A stretch of 38,242 nucleotides of DNA, from NCBI RefSeq assembly GCF_001836165.1, contig NZ_KV827667.1, forward strand, positions 1-38,242, read 5' to 3'. This document shows, in pieces, positions 15,592-23,667 of this stretch. How positions within the stretch are numbered: the stretch's first letter is position 1; each line of letters begins with the position of its first letter. A program made the translations under genes and the position numbers. The notes under the pieces are model-generated. The model made no database searches, had not been told where the DNA came from, and worked only from the letters and a program-made list of their open reading frames with translations. The DNA is from Corynebacterium sp. HMSC036D02 (GTDB taxonomy: Bacteria; Actinomycetota; Actinomycetes; Mycobacteriales; Mycobacteriaceae).

Positions 15592-16572
15592 CTACATCTG
15601 CCACGCTTGTGCCAGGTTTGCCATATTACCCAACGCTGCCTTGTGGCTTGTGGATTGCAGGGAGATCATGAGCTCATCCGCCTGGGCCAACTTCTGGAAG
15701 TCGGTGAGGTACTCGCGCACGTGCTCTACATTGCCGACGGCGGAGTACTGCAGCATGCCGATGATCTGCTGGCCCTGCGGGGAATCGATGATGCGGGCGA
15801 CGTCGGCGTCGCTGAGCTGCTTGCCGCGGCTGACGAAAGCCTTCACGCGGCGGAAGCAGACCTTCTCGAATTCCTCTTCTGCGTCATCACCAGCGGTGAC
15901 GTTGACGCCGGCGATGACATAGGGCTCGGGGTGGGCCTCGGAAGGCTGGTAATTTTCGCGGTAGTAGGCCGTGGCGGCTTGAAGATGCTGTGGGGCAAAG
16001 TGCGAGGCGAAGGCATAAGGCAGACCGAACTTCGCGGCGAGCGAGGCGCCGAAGAGCGAGGAACCCAGGATATAAATGGGCACGTTCGTGCCGTGGCCGG
16101 GGATGGCCTTCACGCCGGGGATGAGGGGCTTTCCGGAGAGGTAGCCCTGCAGCTCTTTGACGTCCTCGGGGAAGCGCTCGGCCGCGTGGCCATCGCGGCG
16201 CAGGGCGCGGCCCAAGGTTTGCATGTCGGTGCCGGGCGCGCGGCCCAGGCCTAAGTCGATGCGGCCGGGGTAGAGCTCGGCGAGGGTACCGAATTGTTCG
16301 GCGATGACATAGGGCGCGTGGTTCGGCAGCATCACGCCGCCGGAGCCCAAGCGGATGCGCTCGGTCTTCGCGCCGATGTGTGCGATGAGCACCGCCGGGG
16401 AGGAGGAAGAAATGGAGGGCATGTTGTGGTGCTCGGTGTACCACATGCGCTCAAAGCCCAAGGCCTCCGCCTGTTGCGCCAGCTCGACTGACCTGGCCAT
16501 CGACTGAGAGGGAGATTCTCCCTCATAAATGGTGCAGAAATCGAGAATGGATAGGGCGGCGCGGGGCGTCAT
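15592..16572 (-). CDS. LLM-class flavin-dependent oxidoreductase (luciferase-like)
   Basis: The 326-residue protein is a TIM-barrel luciferase-like monooxygenase of the YhbW-type group. It has W-Y-T-E-H-H-N near residue 44, the [11 protein letters not shown] segment, and [12 protein letters not shown], which in this family contacts FMN. Members use reduced flavin to oxidise small organic compounds; the substrate is unknown. It starts 3 nt after the brnQ stop, so it is co-transcribed with aecD and brnQ. The same order is known from C. glutamicum as I remember it. Confidence 0.87.
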   Translation of the reverse strand: MTPRAALSILDFCTIYEGESPSQSMARSVELAQQAEALGFERMWYTEHHNMPSISSSSPAVLIAHIGAKTERIRLGSGGVMLPNHAPYVIAEQFGTLAELYPGRIDLGLGRAPGTDMQTLGRALRRDGHAAERFPEDVKELQGYLSGKPLIPGVKAIPGHGTNVPIYILGSSLFGASLAAKFGLPYAFASHFAPQHLQAATAYYRENYQPSEAHPEPYVIAGVNVTAGDDAEEEFEKVCFRRVKAFVSRGKQLSDADVARIIDSPQGQQIIGMLQYSAVGNVEHVREYLTDFQKLAQADELMISLQSTSHKAALGNMANLAQAWQM

Positions 16573-16575
16573 GAA

Positions 16576-17916
16576 CTACTCACTTTTCTTCGACGAGGAT
16601 GTAGATACAACGTCGATGATAACGCCGATGGCAAATGCGAGGAACGTAGGAACCACCCAGCCCAAGCCAACGTCCTGACCAGGGGAGAAGCTGAGCGGGG
16701 CGCCGAAGGAAGTGGCGGCGGACCACAGCACGGAAACCCACAGTGCCAGGCGGAAGCCCCAGTAGAAGGTGACCCACTTCTTGGCTACCGGTTGCAGAAG
16801 CGTCAGCGCGATCAGCGAGATAGCCGGCGGGTACAAGAACACGATGAAGGGAACCGCGATGGCAAGCACTGTGTCCAGGCCTTGGAAGGCGAAGGCGATG
16901 GACAGCGCGGTAAACAAGCAGGCCCAGAAGTGGTAGTTGGTCTTCGGCACGAGCAGAGCGAAGAACTCCGAGGTGGCGGAAATCAGGCCCACGGCGGTGG
17001 TCATGCACGCCAAGATGACGATGGCGGAGAAGACGGCCTGGCCGACGTTGCCCATGGTGAGGTTGGAGGCGTCGGCAAGCAAGGCGGCGCCGGAATCATA
17101 GGAGGCGCCATTCGGCATGGTTTGGCCGATCCACGCCAGGCCCAGGTAGATAGCGGCAAGCAGCGCACCGGCGATGACGGCGGACGTGATGGTTCCGCGC
17201 AGCAGCGCGCGGTTGGTGGAGAAGCCTTTGGAGCGCAGCGAGGTCACGATGACGATGGAGAAAGCCAGGCCTGCGATGGCGTCCATCGTGTTGTAGCCCT
17301 CGAAGAGGCCCGTGACGAAGGGCGCGGAGGCGTACTCCTCAGTCGGGGCGCCGGGGATGCGGGGATTCGCCACGGTGGCGAGGGTGATGAGTACCGCGAG
17401 CAGGATGACCAGCGCCGGGGTGAGGAACTTGCCCAAGGTGTCAATGATGTTGTTGGGGCGCCAAGCCAGTGCCAATGCGATGAGGAAGAAGACGACGTTG
17501 AAGGCGCCGTTGGCGAAGGTTCCTTCCCAGCCAAGCAGCGGGGTAATCGCGGTTTCCATGGACACCGCGCCGGTACGCGGCAGGGCATAGAAGGCGCCGA
17601 TGGCCAGGTAGGCGATGACGGAGAAGGCCACGCCGAAAATCTTGCCGCCGTGGTTTCCGATATCGCGTACGGACTGGCCGGAAATGGCCACCGCGATCAC
17701 CGCTAAGACCGGCAGAGCTACGCCAGCAGCGAGGAAGCCCAAGGTAGCAGGCCAGAAGTTGGTGCCGGAGGAGACCCCGACCTCCGGCGGGAAGATGAGG
17801 TTGCCCGCTCCGAAGAACATGGAGAAGAGCATGAGGGAGGCAACGATCACGATGCCGATGGGCGAGCTCGTCTTCGAAGCGGACTGGGCGGGAGCCTGAA
17901 CGTCATTAATGGACAT
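16576..17916 (-). CDS. brnQ: branched-chain amino acid carrier BrnQ
   Basis: A 446-residue LIVCS-family sodium symporter for isoleucine, leucine and valine (and methionine in corynebacteria), with twelve predicted helices. The diagnostic M-F-F-G-A-G-N-L-I-F-P-P lies in the first helix. The ATG at 17916 is chosen because TATCCT (17929-17924) lies exactly 7 nt upstream, the leaderless pattern of this window; the ATG at 17937 would add seven residues and has no signal. It lies directly downstream of aecD, as in C. glutamicum. It may therefore be transcribed both from its own promoter and by read-through. Confidence 0.93.
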   Translation of the reverse strand: MSINDVQAPAQSASKTSSPIGIVIVASLMLFSMFFGAGNLIFPPEVGVSSGTNFWPATLGFLAAGVALPVLAVIAVAISGQSVRDIGNHGGKIFGVAFSVIAYLAIGAFYALPRTGAVSMETAITPLLGWEGTFANGAFNVVFFLIALALAWRPNNIIDTLGKFLTPALVILLAVLITLATVANPRIPGAPTEEYASAPFVTGLFEGYNTMDAIAGLAFSIVIVTSLRSKGFSTNRALLRGTITSAVIAGALLAAIYLGLAWIGQTMPNGASYDSGAALLADASNLTMGNVGQAVFSAIVILACMTTAVGLISATSEFFALLVPKTNYHFWACLFTALSIAFAFQGLDTVLAIAVPFIVFLYPPAISLIALTLLQPVAKKWVTFYWGFRLALWVSVLWSAATSFGAPLSFSPGQDVGLGWVVPTFLAFAIGVIIDVVSTSSSKKSE

Positions 17917-17954
17917 TTTTCTAAGGATAATGCCCATGACATGAGATGTAAATT

Positions 17955-19052
17955 TTAGCTAAATGCTTTCTCCAGCCGGTCGAGTGCCTCTTCGAGCAGC
18001 TCACGGGAGGTTGCAAAATTAAGACGGGCATGATGCTCGCCGCCCGTACCGAAAGTCACGCCCTCGTTGAGGGCTACCTTGGCGTGCTCGCGCACCCACG
18101 CCGCGGGCTTCGGGTTATCACCAATAGCTGTCTCGCTAAAGTCCAACCACAGCAGGTAGGTGGCCTGCGGGTGGGAGGTTTTGAGACCCGGAACGCGCTT
18201 GGGTAACTCCTCCACCAACCAGTCGCGGGTCTTCTTCAGGTACTCAATCTCCTCGTCAAGGAACTCCCCACCGTGGCGGTAGGCGGCCTCCGCGGCCAAG
18301 ACGCCGAGCGTGCCGGTGCCGTCCTTAGCCACGCCGGTCAGCGAGTTCCAACGCTCGACATCCGCGGTTTTGGAGAAGATCACCTGCGCGCACTTGAGGC
18401 CCGCGGTGTTCCACGCCTTGGACGTGGCGGTGACGGTAATAACGCGATCGGACAAGGCACCGAGCGGGATGTGGCGGCCCTCGTAGACCAGCGGGGCGTG
18501 GATCTCATCGGAGAGGATGCGGGCATCGTATTTATCTGCCAGCTCGACGAGGCCCCGCAGCCATTCCTCATCAAAGACGATGCCCAGCGGGTTATAGGGG
18601 TGGGAGAGCAGGATGGAGCCGGCGCCGGCCTTAAAGGCGCGCTCGATATCCTCTAGCTCCAGCGAGGTTTCAATCTTCTCGCGCCCGGCGGTCTCCGGCA
18701 GCTCCAGCAGCGGTGGGTAGGAGGGAACCGGCACCGCCACCGCACCTTCGGTGAAGTACTGCACGCCGAGCAGCAGTCCACGCACGACATCCCCGATCCA
18801 GAAGACGTGCTCCGGGCGCCAGCCATAGCGCGCTTCATAGAAATCCGCCAGCGCCGCGTTGAGCTCGGAGGCCTTGGGCGCCGGCGTGTAGCCGAAGGAC
18901 TCGGCGTCGACAGCCTCTTGGATGGCCTCCTTCACCGCCGGCGCGGTGAGGAAGTCTGATTCAGCGATCCACAGCGGAATGATGTCCTCGTCATAGACGG
19001 TCCACTTGCGGGTGCCGCGGGCAGAGAGTTCTTTCAGGCTAGGGAAATGCAT
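17955..19052 (-). CDS. aecD: PLP-dependent C-S lyase (cystathionine beta-lyase, MalY/PatB type)
   Basis: A 365-residue fold-type I PLP enzyme that cleaves the beta C-S bond of cystathionine and related cysteine conjugates, giving homocysteine, pyruvate and ammonia. Visible features are H-P-Y-N-P-L-G for cofactor contacts, S-D-E-I-H-A-P with the PLP-ring aspartate, and the Schiff-base lysine at 212 in T-S-K-A-W-N. The ATG at 19052 is preferred since AAGGTGG lies just upstream; a GTG at 19061 is possible. It follows the ABC exporter by about 10 nt and precedes brnQ. AecD of C. glutamicum was found through resistance to aminoethylcysteine. Confidence 0.9.
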   Translation of the reverse strand: MHFPSLKELSARGTRKWTVYDEDIIPLWIAESDFLTAPAVKEAIQEAVDAESFGYTPAPKASELNAALADFYEARYGWRPEHVFWIGDVVRGLLLGVQYFTEGAVAVPVPSYPPLLELPETAGREKIETSLELEDIERAFKAGAGSILLSHPYNPLGIVFDEEWLRGLVELADKYDARILSDEIHAPLVYEGRHIPLGALSDRVITVTATSKAWNTAGLKCAQVIFSKTADVERWNSLTGVAKDGTGTLGVLAAEAAYRHGGEFLDEEIEYLKKTRDWLVEELPKRVPGLKTSHPQATYLLWLDFSETAIGDNPKPAAWVREHAKVALNEGVTFGTGGEHHARLNFATSRELLEEALDRLEKAFS

Positions 19053-19062
19053 GTGCCCCACC

Positions 19063-20895
19063 TTACTCGTCGGTGGCTTGGACGAATCCGTATTTTTTCA
19101 GTCGCTGGCGGTCGGCGGCGGAGGCGGATTGTGTCAGCCGCAGCAGCTCGGCGTAGATGCCGCCAGACTGTGCCAGCTCGGCCGGCGAACCAATCTCGGA
19201 GATGCGTCCGCGGTCCAGGGTGATGATGGTGTCCACGTCCGCGATGGTGGACAGGCGGTGCGCGATGATGAGCGTGGTGCGGTTCTTCATGAGCTCGTCC
19301 AGACCGGCCTGCACGGCGCGCTCAGCCTTGGTGTCCAGCGCCGAGGTGGCCTCGTCGAGGACGAGGATGGGGGCGTCCTTCAGCATGGCGCGCGCCACGG
19401 CCACGCGCTGTTTCTGCCCGCCGGAGAGCTTGAGGCCGCGCTCGCCGATGACGGTGTCGTAGCCATCGGGGAATTCTTCGATGAAGCCGTGTGCATTGGC
19501 GCGCTTGGCGACGTCCACGATCTCCTCCATCGTGGCGCCCGGCTTGCCATAAGCGATGTTTTCCCGAATGGTGCCGGAGAAAAGATAGGACTCCTGGAAG
19601 ACCACGCCGACTGAAGCGCGCAGGCGCTCCGCGGTGAGCTCCGCGGCGTCGTGGCCCAGTACCGTCAGCTTTCCCTCCGTGGGTTGGTAGAGGCCTAACA
19701 GTAGGTTGACCAGGGTGGACTTGCCGCCGCCGGACTCGCCGACGAGCGCGACCTTGTGGCCTTCTTGGGCGGCGAAGGTGATGTCGGCGACGACCGGCTT
19801 ATCCGATTCATAGGAGAAGGACACGTCCTCGAAGGCGAAGACCGGGCCTTCTGCGGGGCGCAGCGGTTCAGCCGGGGTGAGATCGAGTTCCGGCACGTCG
19901 GAGGTTTCAGCGGCGGCGACCAGCTGCGGGTTGACGGTAGGCTCCGGGATTTCCTCCATGACCTTGAAATAATCCTTGGAGCCGGCGATGGCGCGCTGGC
20001 TGACATCCACGATCCAGCTCATCATGAACACCGGCTGCTTGGCCATATTCACCAGCTGCAGGAGCATGACCATGTCACCGATGGAGAAGTGGCCTTCCAG
20101 AGTGCGCCAGAAGATCAGGCCATAGATGCCTAAGAAGATCAGCGCCATGGCCGCGCCGCGCGCGGTGTCCATGGAATGCCACCAGCGCGACTGCGGCTTC
20201 GTGGTATCCACCACCGTGCGGTAGTGCGAACCGAAGGAGGCCAGCTCGTGGGCTTCGGCGACGAAAGACTTGGTCACCTTCACCTGTCCGATGACCTCCG
20301 CGAAGCGCCCATTGGCCACGTCGATGTTCTCGTTCTTAATGGCCTCAAACTTTTGCCAGCGCTCCGAGGTCAGCGCGGTGAGCCACATATAGATGGGGAA
20401 GAGCGCAGCCAGCAGGATGGCCAGCGGCCAGTAGTACACCGCGGTGATGACTAGCACCGCCGCGGCCTGGATGAGCATGACGAAGAAGTTATTGGAGAAG
20501 GACTGCAGGAATTGCGTGATATTCGCAATCGAGCGGTCCAAGCGCGCAATGATGGTGCCGGTAACCTGGTTGTCGTAATAACCTTGCGGCACGGAGAGCA
20601 GCTTGGCAAAGTAGCGCGTCGAAAGAATCTGGCGCAGGCGTGCGACCATCACATCGCCGATATAGCCGCCGATATTCTTCACCACGTTGCCCAGCGCGTC
20701 CGCCACAAAGAGTGCTACGACCCACCACAGAATGGTGCGCAGTGGTCCGCCTGCGACGACGGTATCGGTGGCTTCGCGGAGGATGAAAGGTGTCAGCAGC
20801 GACAGAATCGCGGTGACTGACGCGGTGATTAGGACGCCAAGATAGAAAGGCCACAGAGCGGAGGCGCTGCGGACGATGCGGAGAATAGAGTTCAT
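19063..20895 (-). CDS. ABC exporter half-transporter (fused membrane and ATPase domains)
   Basis: A 610-residue type-I exporter subunit: six membrane helices in residues 1-310 and a nucleotide-binding domain from about 355. The domain has Walker A G-E-S-G-G-G-K-S-T (about 386-394), signature L-S-G-G-Q-K-Q-R (about 488-495), Walker B I-L-V-L-D-E-A-T-S-A-L-D and the H-loop I-A-H-R-L-S-T. It would act as a homodimer, or as a heterodimer with an unseen partner. The substrate is unknown; multidrug or lipid export is usual. The ATG at 20895 lacks a ribosome binding site, but TAACAT is 9 nt upstream. It leads the operon with aecD. Confidence 0.88.
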   Translation of the reverse strand: MNSILRIVRSASALWPFYLGVLITASVTAILSLLTPFILREATDTVVAGGPLRTILWWVVALFVADALGNVVKNIGGYIGDVMVARLRQILSTRYFAKLLSVPQGYYDNQVTGTIIARLDRSIANITQFLQSFSNNFFVMLIQAAAVLVITAVYYWPLAILLAALFPIYMWLTALTSERWQKFEAIKNENIDVANGRFAEVIGQVKVTKSFVAEAHELASFGSHYRTVVDTTKPQSRWWHSMDTARGAAMALIFLGIYGLIFWRTLEGHFSIGDMVMLLQLVNMAKQPVFMMSWIVDVSQRAIAGSKDYFKVMEEIPEPTVNPQLVAAAETSDVPELDLTPAEPLRPAEGPVFAFEDVSFSYESDKPVVADITFAAQEGHKVALVGESGGGKSTLVNLLLGLYQPTEGKLTVLGHDAAELTAERLRASVGVVFQESYLFSGTIRENIAYGKPGATMEEIVDVAKRANAHGFIEEFPDGYDTVIGERGLKLSGGQKQRVAVARAMLKDAPILVLDEATSALDTKAERAVQAGLDELMKNRTTLIIAHRLSTIADVDTIITLDRGRISEIGSPAELAQSGGIYAELLRLTQSASAADRQRLKKYGFVQATDE

Positions 20896-20985
20896 CGCCG
20901 GCCGATGTTACGCCCTTAATAGGAATATCCAACCCGTCGACTAAGGTAGGGGAGAAACCGAAATCGTGATGGAAAAGGATCCGCG

Positions 20986-21522
20986 GTGAAGAAATACCTC
21001 CCCCTAGCGTGCGCCCCGCTGTGCCTGGCTGCCTTGTCAGGCTGCAGTATCCTCCAGCCGCCGGACGTGGGCCCGCAGGACAACATCGTGGTCTCCAGTT
21101 CGGAGCCGCCGACCTTTGAGGCCAAGGACGTGGACGCTCACGAGGTCACCTCCGACTTGGCAGCCCCCGTTAAGGACGAGGGCCTCAACGTGGAATTTGA
21201 GCTGCAGGGCCTGTACTCCGGCGGTGGCGGAACGGTGCTGACTGTGAAGATTCACAACCTCAACGAGGTGCCGATGCCTGTCGACGCCCTCCCGGAACCC
21301 ACCCTCGAGCGTGCCGACGGCAACGGCGGCTGGGCCACCGTGGATTCGATTGATGTTGACCCCGCTGTCCACCCGGATGTGGCCGCGCCGGGCCTGGATC
21401 ACCCGCTGGGCGCCGGTGCGTCCACCAACCTTCAATATGTCTATAACGTTGCCCCAGGCAACCTCTGGAACGCGCGCTTTAGCATTGGCAACGTGCGCTA
21501 TGTAGGAGACCTCAATCTATGA
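20986..21522 (+). CDS. lipoprotein of unknown function, coupled to idi
   Basis: No family was recognised. The 178-residue protein has a short signal peptide with lipobox L17-S18-G19-C20, so it should be attached outside the membrane. The rest looks like a small beta-rich domain (T-V-L-T-V-K-I-H-N-L-N-E-V-P and following), similar in style to DUF4352-like or immunoglobulin-like lipoproteins, but this is only an impression. The GTG start follows AAAAGGA at good spacing. Its stop overlaps the idi start (ATGA), so the two are translationally coupled. Confidence 0.75.
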   Translation: MKKYLPLACAPLCLAALSGCSILQPPDVGPQDNIVVSSSEPPTFEAKDVDAHEVTSDLAAPVKDEGLNVEFELQGLYSGGGGTVLTVKIHNLNEVPMPVDALPEPTLERADGNGGWATVDSIDVDPAVHPDVAAPGLDHPLGAGASTNLQYVYNVAPGNLWNARFSIGNVRYVGDLNL

Positions 21523-22043
21523 CGGAACTCGTCGTTCTAGCTTCGCCGGAGGGCACACCCGCCGGCACCGCTGACAAGGCCGCCGTACATACCGCGGATA
21601 CCCCGCTCCATTTCGCCTTTTCTGCGTGGGTGGTGCGCGATGGCCAGCTGCTGCTGACCCGCCGCGCCCTGTCCAAGCTGACCTGGCCTGGCGTGTGGAC
21701 CAATTCCTTCTGCGGGCACCCGGGCCCGGATGAGGAGACTGCCGCCGCCGTCGTCCGCCGCGGCCGCTTCGAGCTTGGCCTGAGCGGCACGCCGCGTTTG
21801 GTGCTCCCGGACTTTGCTTACCGTGCCGTGGATTCTTCCGGCGTGGTGGAGAATGAAATCTGCCCGGTCTATCTCTTCGAAACTGAAGATGATCCGGCGC
21901 CCAACCCCGACGAAGTCGATTCCTTCGCGTGGGCGCCAGTGCGCGACGTGCTCGCCGCCGTCGACGCCACGCCGTTTGCCTTTAGCCCGTGGATGGTGGA
22001 GGAACTGACCCACGAACCGCTGCGCGCGGCCCTCTTGGCTTAA
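21519..22043 (+). CDS. idi: isopentenyl-diphosphate delta-isomerase, type I
   Basis: The 174-residue Nudix-fold enzyme interconverts isopentenyl and dimethylallyl diphosphate, feeding synthesis of menaquinone, decaprenyl carrier lipids and carotenoids. Metal and catalytic residues are in place: His24, His31, catalytic Cys65 and His67 in N-S-F-C-G-H-P, and Glu111/Glu113 in E-N-E-I-C-P-V-Y. The length matches the family. Corynebacteria make isoprenoids by the MEP route, where type I Idi balances the two products. It ends 10 bp from the convergent esterase gene. Confidence 0.95.
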   Translation: MTELVVLASPEGTPAGTADKAAVHTADTPLHFAFSAWVVRDGQLLLTRRALSKLTWPGVWTNSFCGHPGPDEETAAAVVRRGRFELGLSGTPRLVLPDFAYRAVDSSGVVENEICPVYLFETEDDPAPNPDEVDSFAWAPVRDVLAAVDATPFAFSPWMVEELTHEPLRAALLA

Positions 22044-22053
22044 TGCCCCCGGA

Positions 22054-23325
22054 TCAGAGCAGGCTGCCATCCTGGGCGAAGGCCGCCGAAATATAATCCA
22101 AGCTGGCGTAGGCCACGCGGTTCTCGCCGTTATCCAGGTTGTATTCCCAGATAGCATGCTCCGGGCGGTAGGCCTCGAAGCCGGGCTCGCCGGTGCGGAC
22201 GAAGTCCCGCAACCACTGCGCGAGCGGTGTTTCTCCGAAGAGCGGGCGCAGCTCCTCGCAGTGCAGGGCCGGGCTCGAGGAACGGATGAACTCCACCATC
22301 CAGGTCTTACCCGGTGCCTTCTCCGCTACCTCTGCAGCCCAGCGGCGGATGATGGCATCACCCACCATCCGGCCCATTGGGCGCTCCTTGTCCATGTGCT
22401 GCACCACCTGATACCAGGGTTGGAAACCATTGCGGGGAAAGCCAAAGCGCGGCGCCGCATAGCGCAGGATGAGGCCGCGGAACGGGGAGCGGTCAATCTT
22501 CCGTGTGGCCGGGATGTTGTAGAACTCGTCGCGGGTACTGCCGAGGATGAGGGGGACGTCGGCAAGCTGCCCACACTCCAGGGGCGTGGGGCCCAGCGCC
22601 ATATCGAGGCTGTACTTCTTGCGGAACTTGGCGTAGCCGGCGGCAAGCTCCTCTTGGCTCATCGCCGCAAGCGAGGAACGCGTGATGGGCTTCTTCATCA
22701 CCTGACGCAGGGTGGCACTGCGCTCCTCGAAGGTCTCCCTCGGGAAGCCCGGGGAGAGCGCTAGTGCTCGGCGAAAGGCCCCGCGGTAGTGGTCCCGCCG
22801 ACACAGCCACAGCACGGCGTTGGCGCCGGCGGACTGGCCCAAGATGGTGACGTTGGTGGGATCCCCGCCGAAGGCCTCGATATTGCGCTGGATCCATTCC
22901 AAGCCCAGCTGCAGGTCCTCGATGGCGCGGTAGCGGTCGGGCTCATCATCACGGAAACGGGCAAGCCCCGGCAGGCCCACGCGGTAGCCCAGCTGAACGT
23001 GGACGATGCCTGCCTGTGCGGTGGGCGTGCCCGCTGCCCGGGGATCCTCGTGGGAGCCGTGCTCGTAGCGGCCGCCGTGGATATAGACCAACGTGGGCGC
23101 CAGTGACGTGGTGCGGCTGCCGGGTGCGGGGGCGGTGATGGTGAGCGCGACCTTCTCCGGGTGCGGGGTGCGTGCATCCTGGTCACGGGGTGGGGCAGGT
23201 TCGGGGTTCTCGAAATCCCCCGGGATATGGGAGTACTCGATGGAGTGAAAGTGGGCCACGTCCTCATCGAGGTAGCCGGTGATGGTGCCCGCGGGGCAGG
23301 TGACGTCGAAAGGTGCACTGCTCAT
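22054..23325 (-). CDS. type-B carboxylesterase
   Basis: A 423-residue alpha/beta-hydrolase of the carboxylesterase/para-nitrobenzyl esterase group, with oxyanion-hole H83-G-G, F-G-G-D-P-x-N-V-T and the nucleophile elbow G-Q-S165-A-G. No signal peptide is seen, so it is probably cytoplasmic. It is shorter than classical type-B esterases (about 500 residues). The C-terminal part is compact, and H-C-E-E-L may supply the catalytic histidine. The substrate is unknown. The ATG at 23325 has no ribosome binding site, but TAGCCT is 7 nt upstream, so a leaderless mRNA is likely. Confidence 0.87.
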   Translation of the reverse strand: MSSAPFDVTCPAGTITGYLDEDVAHFHSIEYSHIPGDFENPEPAPPRDQDARTPHPEKVALTITAPAPGSRTTSLAPTLVYIHGGRYEHGSHEDPRAAGTPTAQAGIVHVQLGYRVGLPGLARFRDDEPDRYRAIEDLQLGLEWIQRNIEAFGGDPTNVTILGQSAGANAVLWLCRRDHYRGAFRRALALSPGFPRETFEERSATLRQVMKKPITRSSLAAMSQEELAAGYAKFRKKYSLDMALGPTPLECGQLADVPLILGSTRDEFYNIPATRKIDRSPFRGLILRYAAPRFGFPRNGFQPWYQVVQHMDKERPMGRMVGDAIIRRWAAEVAEKAPGKTWMVEFIRSSSPALHCEELRPLFGETPLAQWLRDFVRTGEPGFEAYRPEHAIWEYNLDNGENRVAYASLDYISAAFAQDGSLL

Positions 23326-23332
23326 GGTGAAC

Positions 23333-23342
23333 AGGCTACCCT
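23333..23342. promoter_or_regulatory. overlapping divergent -10 boxes (two leaderless promoters)
   Basis: Ten bases contain TAGCCT on the minus strand (23338-23333, 7 nt before the esterase ATG) and TACCCT on the plus strand (23337-23342, 6 nt before the ATG at 23349). The two boxes share two bases, so RNA polymerase could not occupy both at once. Each -35 region would lie in the opposite gene. Confidence 0.45.
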
Positions 23343-23348
23343 GAGGGC

Positions 23349-23513
23349 ATGGAATGGCTCGTGCAGGCGCCAGTGTGGGCGCAAATGGCGGTGCTTGCCG
23401 TCACCGCAGTGCCGGCCGCAACCGTGATGGGGTGGGGGTTGATGTGGGCCATCGACCGCGTGTACACACTCGTGGAGGGGCGGACTAGGATAAATGACCA
23501 TGACTCCCGATGA
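23349..23513 (+). CDS. 54-residue small membrane protein
   Basis: The short gene encodes M-E-W-L-V-Q-A-P-V-W, then one or two hydrophobic segments (about residues 8-36), and a charged tail ending in H-D-S-R. It has the leaderless promoter layout upstream and overlaps the next small gene by 20 bp. No family was recognised. Pairs of small membrane-protein genes like this are often missed in automatic annotation. Confidence 0.6.
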   Translation: MEWLVQAPVWAQMAVLAVTAVPAATVMGWGLMWAIDRVYTLVEGRTRINDHDSR

Positions 23514-23655
23514 TCACCGCGAAGGCCTGTGGGACCCTGAGCGCTCACAGCCTTCTCACCGCAAGCGCGCACTACCCAAATCCCGAGTGAGCGTGACCCT
23601 CTGGTTGATGATCACGCTCATCGTCGTGGTGGCCATCGTCGGCGTCGTCCTTTAG
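23494..23655 (+). CDS. 53-residue single-helix membrane protein
   Basis: The product has a charged N-terminal half (P-D-D-H-R-E-G-L-W-D-P-E-R then a basic R-K-R-A-L-P-K-S-R stretch) and a C-terminal membrane helix (about 34-53) that runs to the last residue. This is a tail-anchor-like layout with the N-terminus inside. AGGA lies just upstream; either the ATG at 23494 or the one at 23500 may start it. It overlaps the preceding small gene by 20 bp and is followed at once by a hairpin. Function unknown. Confidence 0.62.
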   Translation: MTMTPDDHREGLWDPERSQPSHRKRALPKSRVSVTLWLMITLIVVVAIVGVVL

Positions 23656-23666
23656 AGGGACGACGC
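23642..23666. terminator. hairpin between convergent genes
   Basis: GCGTCGTCC (23642-23650) pairs perfectly with 23658-23666 around a 7-nt loop holding the stop of the small gene. Only TTTA follows on the plus strand, so the U-run is weak. It separates the small-gene pair from malQ, whose stop is at 23668. Confidence 0.5.
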
Positions 23667-23667
23667 T

